Of a stretch of DNA of 8,704 nucleotides, positions 1-5,727 are shown in pieces. This DNA comes from an uncultured Bacilli bacterium (GTDB taxonomy: Bacteria; Bacillota_I; Bacilli_A; RF39; UBA660): the NCBI GenBank assembly GCA_947628325.1, contig CANQZL010000061.1, positions 1 through 8,704 of the forward strand, read 5' to 3'. The notes under the pieces are model-generated. The model did no database searches. It saw nothing but the letters and a program-made list of their open reading frames with translations, and had not been told where the DNA came from. Each line of letters begins with the position of its first letter. Positions within the stretch are counted from its first letter, which is position 1. A program made the position numbers and the translations under genes.

Positions 1-1214
1 ATAAAACCATAAATATTATGTAGTTGTAAATAATTAATATTTTTGTTTTCAACTTCTAAATCTAAATCATATAATTTAAATTTATATTTCTTAAGCATTC
101 TTTCTTTAAATTTATTATATTTTTGAATATCTTTAAACTTATTATTTATCTTACTTTTTAATCTTTGATATAAAATAATAAATTCTTTATCTGTTATATT
201 TAATAAATTTAAATAATCTTCTTTATTACACTTATATTTATAAAAATTAATATAATAATATAATTTTCTTTCTAATAAAGTTAAATCATTTTTAAGATAA
301 TGATATTGTAATAACATATCTGGTGTAATAGGATTAGTTCTTATTTTATTAAGATTATCTTTATTAAGTATTTCTCTTAATTTAAGACGATATTTAATAT
401 TAGAACTCATAAAGTATGGTCTTATTTCTCTAAGAGTTGAATCGATTATTTTTTTTAATTTACCTGTATTATCATAAAATATTTTAGATATTTCAAATTT
501 TCTTTTTCTTTCATTAGCTAAAATAATATTATAAATAATATAATATTTTAAAGGACTTAAGATATCTTTTAGTAAGACTAGTAATTCTTGATTTTCTTCT
601 TGAGATAGAAGAGTTTTATTAGTATGTTCAATATCTTCTATACTAAGGAAGTCTTGTAATTCACTATCACCTACTTGTTGATTATAACTAATAACTTCTT
701 CATTCATAGTTCTTCTTACTAAGTGTAGATAAGAAGGACTAATACTTAGTTCTTTACATATCATAGAATCTGTAGGTTCTGGTAAATTCTTAGCTTTATA
801 TTTTTCTAATAAGAGTTTTAATTTTAAAGCAATATAATCTATTTCACGAGGACGATATATCATTTTTTCATTATGAGCTATAGCATTTCTTATATACCCT
901 TTTATTACTATTGTTGCATAGTTAGAAAATGATCCTTTCTTTTTGTCATAGCCTTCTACAGCATGAATTAAACCTAAATTACCATATTGGACTAAGTCTA
1001 GAAAATCTAAATGTTCTAAATATTTATAATATTCATTTACTATACTTACTACTAATCTAAGATTATGAATTATTAAAGATGTTTTAGCTTTTAAATCACC
1101 TTTTTTATATGAGTTCATTAAAGTATTAAATTCTAAAGTACTAAGAAGTGGTATACTATGTATTTCATTTATGTATTGCGTTTTAGCATCTAAACTATAA
1201 TTAATTTTATTCAT
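1..1214 (-). CDS. Sigma-70 family factor with extended C-terminus (3' partial)
   Basis: This is an RNA polymerase sigma factor expected to direct promoter recognition; 404 residues are visible and the C-terminus lies beyond position 1. Region 1.2 is at about 8-50 (YINEIHSIPLLS, KKGDLKAKTSLI). Region 2 follows at 50-115 (NLRLVVSIVNEYY, FLDLVQYGNLGLIHAVEGYD, FSNYATIVIKGYIRNAI). Region 3 is at 118-195 (YRPREI, LPEPTDSMICKELSIS, then VGDSELQDFLSIED). From about 208 comes a weak region-4-like unit (LLKDILSPLKYY, 212-267), then a second unit introduced by NPITPDMLLQYHYLK (294-360). This second half matches the start of the three upstream proteins. In region 2.3 the two tryptophans of primary sigma factors are Ile102 and Val103, and the -10-reading Gln/Thr positions are Gly106 and Arg109, so it is probably an alternative factor. 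The ATG is preceded by AGGTG 8 nt upstream. The gap to the 451-aa gene is 19 bp, implying co-transcription. The sigma identity is firm; promoter specificity is unknown. Confidence 0.9.
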   Translation of the reverse strand, partial: MNKINYSLDAKTQYINEIHSIPLLSTLEFNTLMNSYKKGDLKAKTSLIIHNLRLVVSIVNEYYKYLEHLDFLDLVQYGNLGLIHAVEGYDKKKGSFSNYATIVIKGYIRNAIAHNEKMIYRPREIDYIALKLKLLLEKYKAKNLPEPTDSMICKELSISPSYLHLVRRTMNEEVISYNQQVGDSELQDFLSIEDIEHTNKTLLSQEENQELLVLLKDILSPLKYYIIYNIILANERKRKFEISKIFYDNTGKLKKIIDSTLREIRPYFMSSNIKYRLKLREILNKDNLNKIRTNPITPDMLLQYHYLKNDLTLLERKLYYYINFYKYKCNKEDYLNLLNITDKEFIILYQRLKSKINNKFKDIQKYNKFKERMLKKYKFKLYDLDLEVENKNINYLQLHNIYGF

Positions 1215-1222
1215 CTTAAATA

Positions 1223-1227
1223 CACCT
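1223..1227 (-). promoter_or_regulatory. Ribosome binding site of the sigma gene
   Basis: AGGTG lies 8 nt before the ATG at 1214, inside the 19-bp gap after the tandem TAA TAA stop (1231-1236) of the preceding gene. No good promoter is visible in this gap, which supports translation from a shared transcript. Confidence 0.65.
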
Positions 1228-1233
1228 ACTTTA

Positions 1234-2589
1234 TTATTGAGTTAATGTTAATTTCTTATTATTAGTTTTTTTATCTTCTATTCTACTAAATATTCGATAT
1301 ATATGATTTCTTTCTTTACCAGACATTATTTCACTATAAGGTATTTCATATATACTTAGTAATGAATTAGTAATTTCGGATGGTAAAATATTTTTATATT
1401 TATATAAAATACTTAGTATGTCATCTATTTGACAATTCTTAATATCAAAATAATCTGGATATAATGATTTTATTATATCGAGTAATATAATTTCAGGAAT
1501 ATTATTTTGCTTATTAGAAGATAGATATTTAGTATATATATTTCTTTTTGATACTGACATATTATCATAATTATTTTGATATATAGAATATATTAAATCG
1601 AGACGTGTTTCATTATATAGAGTTTCTAATTTACTTAGTAATTTTTTATTATCTTTTAGAAAATAACTATATGGATATCTATCTGTAAATAATTTCTTAG
1701 GATATTTATTAAAAATATAACATATTAAGTATAATGCTTCTTCTAAAGAAAATAATTTTTTATTACATAGATATACTTGATACATTTTATCTTTATTACT
1801 TAATTTATATTTTAGTAAATTGATATGATAGTTAATAGAATCTATTGATACATTAGGAAGTTTAGGTATAGAAAAATATTTTTTTAGTAAAGCATCTTCT
1901 TGTTTAGTTAAATTTATATTATAGTTTTTTATTATATTTAATATTTCTTCATAAGATAAACAACTATAGGTATCATTTAAATTACGATAGTTAATATTTC
2001 TTGTTGCCTTTTCTTTAGGACATAATGAATATATGTTTAAAGAATATCTATCAACCATTTTCTTTCTAAAGTTTGCAAATAATTTTGATTTAGATAGTTG
2101 GAAGGTCATTTTAGTTTTAAGCATTGCTGCTAATTGTTCTAGTTCTGCTAAAGAGATATTAAGTTTATCAGCATATTCTTTTTTAGTATAATTATAGTTA
2201 CTTAAAGTATTTAAGTAATATAAGTTTATTTCTAAAGGATTTAAAAATTGTTTTAAGTAATGATATCTAATAATAGATAAAGGTGATATGGGTTTAGTTT
2301 TTATTTTACTAAGAAGGTCTTTTTCTTTTTGCTGAATCTCAGTTATCTTTTCTTGATATAGTTTTTCATTACTATATTGTTTTATTTTATTTTTAGAATC
2401 TTTAACAATCTTATTAATATCATTATCATTTAAATTAAATAATTTTTTTAAAGTATTAATACTTTGTTGATCTAAACTAATATAAAAATGATACATAACA
2501 AAATATTCTAAAGGAGTTAGAATATCCTTTAAAACAAGCATTTTTTCTCTATTAATTGATGTATTTAAATCTTCTAAATTTAAAGACAT
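1234..2589 (-). CDS. Short multi-HTH, sigma-region-4-related protein (451 aa)
   Basis: No named family is recognised, but this is a paralogue of the other three large genes here. Residues 14-240 form the shared N-terminal module: a region-4-like unit at 18-71 (LVLKDILTPLEYF), a second at 99-165 introduced by KPISPLSIIRYHYLK and containing YADKLNISLAELEQL, and a third short unit at 200-238 (LSYEEILNII). Residues 268-330 match the post-module segment of the 1005-aa protein. The chain of further HTH units found there is missing, and residues about 331-441 match that protein's far C-terminus, including EIMSGKE and YRIF. It therefore looks like an internally shortened copy. It has no signal peptide, membrane segment, enzyme motif or tryptophan, so it is probably cytosolic and binds nucleic acid or polymerase (inference). 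The ATG follows AGGTGA by 6 nt, and MSLNL is shared with the 1005-aa protein. It lies directly upstream of the sigma gene. Confidence 0.85.
   Translation of the reverse strand: MSLNLEDLNTSINREKMLVLKDILTPLEYFVMYHFYISLDQQSINTLKKLFNLNDNDINKIVKDSKNKIKQYSNEKLYQEKITEIQQKEKDLLSKIKTKPISPLSIIRYHYLKQFLNPLEINLYYLNTLSNYNYTKKEYADKLNISLAELEQLAAMLKTKMTFQLSKSKLFANFRKKMVDRYSLNIYSLCPKEKATRNINYRNLNDTYSCLSYEEILNIIKNYNINLTKQEDALLKKYFSIPKLPNVSIDSINYHINLLKYKLSNKDKMYQVYLCNKKLFSLEEALYLICYIFNKYPKKLFTDRYPYSYFLKDNKKLLSKLETLYNETRLDLIYSIYQNNYDNMSVSKRNIYTKYLSSNKQNNIPEIILLDIIKSLYPDYFDIKNCQIDDILSILYKYKNILPSEITNSLLSIYEIPYSEIMSGKERNHIYRIFSRIEDKKTNNKKLTLTQ
1267..1446 (-). repeat. Shared C-terminal tail, copy in 451-aa gene
   Basis: This encodes residues 382-441. 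The tail contains EIMSGKERN, YRIFSRIE and a basic end (DKKTNNKK). It aligns with residues 931-992 of the 1005-aa protein and less closely with 859-914 of the 926-aa protein (LTSKEKNKVIRILSRLDKQKK). Positions 1311-1333 are identical in all 23 bases to 2740-2762. Confidence 0.75.
1870..2550 (-). repeat. Paralogous N-terminal module, copy in 451-aa gene
   Basis: This encodes residues 14-240, one of four copies of the module in the window. The signature is (T/S)P(I/L)(S/T)P followed by a hydrophobic stretch ending in YLK, then a nucleic-acid-binding-like NISLAELEQL helix pair, then KYxLxIYxL and INYxxL. The order is the same in all copies. Confidence 0.8.
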
Positions 2590-2608
2590 AAAAAATCACC
2601 TTCCACTT

Positions 2609-2637
2609 ATTATACCAAAAGAAAAAAGATTTTAAAG
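2609..2637 (-). promoter_or_regulatory. Putative promoter of the 451-aa/sigma pair
   Basis: The -10 is a perfect TATAAT at 2609-2614, with CTTTAA at 2632-2637 at a 17-nt spacing. The -35 is a poor match to TTGACA, but the same CTTTAAAAT box, 17-nt spacing and TTTG before TATAATAA recur upstream of the 1005-aa gene. A start about 7 nt after the -10 would leave a leader of only about 13 nt, with the AGGTGA site (2596-2601) almost at the 5' end. The -35 lies inside the hairpin at 2625-2655. Confidence 0.6.
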
Positions 2638-2655
2638 TCTTAATTTAAAATCTTT
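2622..2655 (-). terminator. AT-rich intrinsic terminator after the 1005-aa gene
   Basis: A perfect 12-bp inverted repeat is seen: arms 2625-2636 and 2644-2655 (on the minus strand AAAGATTTTAAA and TTTAAAATCTTT), with a 7-nt loop. Six T residues in a row (2622-2627) run out of the 3' arm on the minus strand. The stem has only one G:C pair, so termination may be partial. The upstream arm overlaps the TAA stop at 2654-2656. Confidence 0.5.
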
Positions 2656-5600
2656 AATTATTATTTAGAGTTAATCTTTTATTATTATCTTTTTTACGTT
2701 GTCTTTCTATTTTATTAAATATTCTATAAACTGTAGTTTTTTCTTTACCAGACATTATTTCATATCCCTCATTATTAATTAACAATTCTAAGACTTTAAC
2801 AGTTTCTGGTTTTAAATTATTTCTTAATTCACTTAATATTATTTCAAGTTCTTTTAATGAAGATTTCTTAATACTAAATGAAGAATATCTTTTTTCTTCG
2901 ACTAAGTCATCTAAAATTGCTAAAGGGATATTCATTCCATTACGACGAACAGCATAGCTATTTAATTCTTTACTTAAATATTTTTCATATATTAATTTTT
3001 TGTATTCATCCATAGTACTCTTATTTTTATCATAATAATTTTTAACATCTTCATAAGAGAAACGATAATTTAAAGTAATACCATTTTGTAGTTTACATAT
3101 ACTAAGCATTAAACTATAAATACTACTTAAAATAGTTGATGATCCAACATTTAAGTTTAGTTCTTTTATAATTTCTTTAGTACTCATCGGAGGTTTACCT
3201 GATACACCAAAAAACATATCAAACATTTTTTTAGTTAGAGGCAAATCACCAATGAAAGGCAATCGAGGATCATTTAATGCTTTTTCATAGAAGTCAAAAT
3301 CAAATTTTCTTACATTTTCATCATTTTCTATTAAATTTTTAATTTTAATTTTAAATAGTAATATGTCTAATCTAGCTGTAGAAACAGATATATTATATTT
3401 TAGACTTATTTCTTCTTGCGTAAAATTATTTTTAAAATAATCAGTAATAATATTTCTTTGATATAATGGGAAATATTTTAAAATAGGTCTTATATCTTTA
3501 TCAAAATTAAATTGAGAATTTTTTTCTCTTATTTGATATTTACGTATTTTAACAATGGCTGTTTTGAATATTCTAATAATAGAATCGTGTTGATTATCAT
3601 ATAAAAGAGCTAGTTCATTAATTGTTTTATATGGATATCCTTTAAGTTCAAATAAATAGCATATTATTTCACGTTCTTTATTATCTATAGGTAAATTTTT
3701 ATCATTTAGTAATTCATTTATTTCGTTTCGGGAAATATAAAAGTAATCTGATTTAAGAAGACCCGCTTTAGAACCTTTAATTTTATCTTCTACTTCACAA
3801 AAAATATTTCTAATTTTTCTTGTTGAAATATTTAATTTAGTAGATAAGTCTTTTATATTTAATTTAATTCCATCTGGATTATTAGAATAAGGAGTTCCAC
3901 TAATATAACTTATAATTTGTTTTTCTAATTCAGTTAGAATAGATTCACTAAGATGTTTATCTAATTCTATTTTAATATCTTCTTTAGATATATTAACATC
4001 AATTACTTGGTAATTAAGACATTTAGCTTTAAATCTTTTTAGTATTCCTTGTAAAGGTTTTGATGTTATACCATATTTAGCACATATATTTTCATGAGTT
4101 AATTTGTTTATATAACGATCTTTAATAATTTCTTTTTGAATATCTGTAAATTCACTATTATATACTTGTAATATTTTATTTACTAATTCAGGAGAATAAG
4201 TTTGAGAAGCAATTATTCCAAAACGATAGAAATCTATTTTTTTAAGACCATCATTTACTATTGAACAAATATTAGTAGGACTAAGACCAGTTATTTGACT
4301 TATTTCTTCGTATGATAAATTTTGAATGATATGTAAATTTAAAATATGTCTAGTTCTATCTTTTAATTCATATTTAGGAGATGTTATATAAGGAATATAA
4401 ATATCTTTATTAATAATTTCTTTAAAGTCAATATTACTATATATTTGTAAGGTTTGAAGACGGGCTATTCTAATTTCATTAGCTGTTCTTGATAATCCTA
4501 AGTTTAACTTTTCAGCAATATCTTTAGTTAAATAACTTTTTCCATTGAGTCCATAATATAAATCTAAGATTTGTAATCTAAAAGGAGATAGCTTATCTTT
4601 AATATTATCTCTTATTTCAAGATAAAAGTTTTTAGTTAAAGGAATACCTAAATAGTCATTAATATTATAATAAAGCATTTCTAACTTATCGATAAGAAAC
4701 TTACTACTATGACCATAAACAGAATTAGGATATTTTTGCTTAAAATCTTTTACAGGAACTTTTTTAAAAACATAGCTCATTAAATAATCTTTAATTTCGT
4801 CATTAAATTCATCTTGATTATTTAAGAATGTTTGATATAGGTTATCAATTGGGATACGAGGGATTTTGTTACTAAGTTTTTGAGGAACAACATTATTAAT
4901 TTCATTTTCTATTTCTTCACAATTAATTGATTCACTTATTCTACTATGATAATATTTCTTTAATAAATTTAGTTCTCTTTTATTTAGACGACAATGATTA
5001 TCTTTAATTAATTGTAATATTTCATCTAGACTTAAATTACTATAAATATTATTTAATGTTTGATAGTCTATTTTGATTACTGGTTTACTCTCTTCTTTCT
5101 TTAAAATATCATAAATTTTAAAACCATACTTATTTATCATACTATTTCTATATTGACGATATTTTTCTACATCATTAAAACGTTTAGCTATTTTACTTTT
5201 TATAGAAAGTAAGATTTCTTCTAATTCCAAATAACTAATATTAAGCATTGTTATTAAATCATTATTACTATATATGTAATCACTTAAATTAAGTAATCGA
5301 TATACTTGTTGTTCTTTTTTAGTTAAAGCTACTTTTAAATATTTATATTTTATTATATCAATTGGAGTAATAGGAGATGTTCGAAGACGATAAAATTTAT
5401 TCCCTTCTCTTCTTTTTATTTTATTTAATAAATTTAAATATTTTATTTCATTTTGATAACCTTCTAATTTAGGTATAGCTTCAATATATATTTTGTTAAT
5501 ATCTTCTTTTTTCATATTTAAAAGATTAGCTAATTGAGTTAAAAGATAAGGAGTTTTTGATAAGACTAAACTATAAACTATATAGTATTCTATAGGAGTT

Positions 5601-5671
5601 AAAAGTTCTTTAATAACTAGTTGTTTTTCTCTGCTATCATTTCTACTTATGTTTTTTAAATTCAAAGACAT
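2654..5671 (-). CDS. Giant tandem sigma-region-4-like HTH protein (1005 aa)
   Basis: This is a large, lysine-rich, probably cytosolic protein built from repeated helix-turn-helix units resembling sigma-70 region 4. Approximate units (numbered from the ATG at 5671) are 18-70, 99-166, 203-240, 349-411, 433-484, 493-555, 572-636, 648-713, 724-783 and 794-861, then a tail at 931-992. The most typical are 349-411 (LSPFRLQILDLYYGLNGKSY, then DIAEKLNL and EIRIARL) and 433-484 (LSYEEISQITGLSPTN). Three long units carry a G-x-(x)-GK/GY turn (GLNGKSY, ELKGYPY, GVSGKPP). No catalytic, ATP-binding or membrane motif is seen, and there is no tryptophan. An in-frame GTG at 5680 is possible, but it sits inside the AGGTGA ribosome site. 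The ATG three codons later has ideal spacing and gives MSLNL, as in the 451-aa paralogue. The role is unknown: DNA or RNA polymerase binding is inferred from the fold family. Confidence 0.88.
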   Translation of the reverse strand: MSLNLKNISRNDSREKQLVIKELLTPIEYYIVYSLVLSKTPYLLTQLANLLNMKKEDINKIYIEAIPKLEGYQNEIKYLNLLNKIKRREGNKFYRLRTSPITPIDIIKYKYLKVALTKKEQQVYRLLNLSDYIYSNNDLITMLNISYLELEEILLSIKSKIAKRFNDVEKYRQYRNSMINKYGFKIYDILKKEESKPVIKIDYQTLNNIYSNLSLDEILQLIKDNHCRLNKRELNLLKKYYHSRISESINCEEIENEINNVVPQKLSNKIPRIPIDNLYQTFLNNQDEFNDEIKDYLMSYVFKKVPVKDFKQKYPNSVYGHSSKFLIDKLEMLYYNINDYLGIPLTKNFYLEIRDNIKDKLSPFRLQILDLYYGLNGKSYLTKDIAEKLNLGLSRTANEIRIARLQTLQIYSNIDFKEIINKDIYIPYITSPKYELKDRTRHILNLHIIQNLSYEEISQITGLSPTNICSIVNDGLKKIDFYRFGIIASQTYSPELVNKILQVYNSEFTDIQKEIIKDRYINKLTHENICAKYGITSKPLQGILKRFKAKCLNYQVIDVNISKEDIKIELDKHLSESILTELEKQIISYISGTPYSNNPDGIKLNIKDLSTKLNISTRKIRNIFCEVEDKIKGSKAGLLKSDYFYISRNEINELLNDKNLPIDNKEREIICYLFELKGYPYKTINELALLYDNQHDSIIRIFKTAIVKIRKYQIREKNSQFNFDKDIRPILKYFPLYQRNIITDYFKNNFTQEEISLKYNISVSTARLDILLFKIKIKNLIENDENVRKFDFDFYEKALNDPRLPFIGDLPLTKKMFDMFFGVSGKPPMSTKEIIKELNLNVGSSTILSSIYSLMLSICKLQNGITLNYRFSYEDVKNYYDKNKSTMDEYKKLIYEKYLSKELNSYAVRRNGMNIPLAILDDLVEEKRYSSFSIKKSSLKELEIILSELRNNLKPETVKVLELLINNEGYEIMSGKEKTTVYRIFNKIERQRKKDNNKRLTLNNN
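2696..2881 (-). repeat. Shared C-terminal tail, copy in 1005-aa gene
   Basis: This encodes residues 931-992: a helical stretch (LKELEIILSELRNNLKPE), then EIMSGKEKTTVYRIFNKIE and a basic run. Of the three tails, this copy and the 451-aa one are the closest pair, sharing an exact 23-base run (2740-2762 and 1311-1333). Confidence 0.75.
3083..4633 (-). repeat. Chain of region-4-like units, 1005-aa gene
   Basis: This encodes residues 347-863, about seven diverged HTH units of roughly 60-75 residues each. Long units with a glycine turn (349-411, 648-713, 794-861) are interspersed with shorter units lacking it (433-484, 493-555, 724-783). The whole chain is colinear with 5989-7512 in the 926-aa gene and absent from the 451-aa gene. 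Confidence 0.7.
4946..5632 (-). repeat. Paralogous N-terminal module, copy in 1005-aa gene
   Basis: This encodes residues 14-242. It contains LVIKELLTPIEYY, then TSPITPIDIIKYKYLK, LNISYLELEEIL and LSLDEILQLI in the same order as the other three copies. Confidence 0.8.
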
Positions 5672-5676
5672 ATAAA

Positions 5677-5682
5677 TCACCT
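5677..5682 (-). promoter_or_regulatory. Ribosome binding site that fixes the 1005-aa start
   Basis: AGGTGA lies 5 nt before the ATG at 5671. The alternative GTG start (5678-5680) is part of this site, so it is unlikely to be the initiation codon. The stretch AGGTGATTT up to ATGTCTTT is nearly the same in front of the 451-aa gene. Confidence 0.7.
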
Positions 5683-5689
5683 GCTTGTT

Positions 5690-5718
5690 ATTATATCAAA
5701 TGTTAAATTATTTTAAAG
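5690..5718 (-). promoter_or_regulatory. Putative promoter of the 1005-aa gene
   Basis: A perfect TATAAT (5690-5695) is spaced 17 nt from CTTTAA (5713-5718), within a 56-bp gap. It shares CTTTAAAAT, TTTG and TATAATAA at the same relative positions as the promoter at 2609-2637. The predicted leader is only about 12 nt. No terminator hairpin was seen in this gap, so read-through from the 926-aa gene is also likely. Confidence 0.6.
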
Positions 5719-5727
5719 ATATTTTTA

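Noticed and set aside
1237..1260. TTAACA as a -35 for the sigma gene
   Set aside because: It lies within the codons for the end of the 451-aa protein, and no good -10 follows at the right spacing.
5672..5680. GTG at 5680 as the start of the large gene (1008 aa)
   Set aside because: The GTG is part of the AGGTGA ribosome site; the ATG three codons later has correct spacing and matches the MSLNL start of the paralogue.
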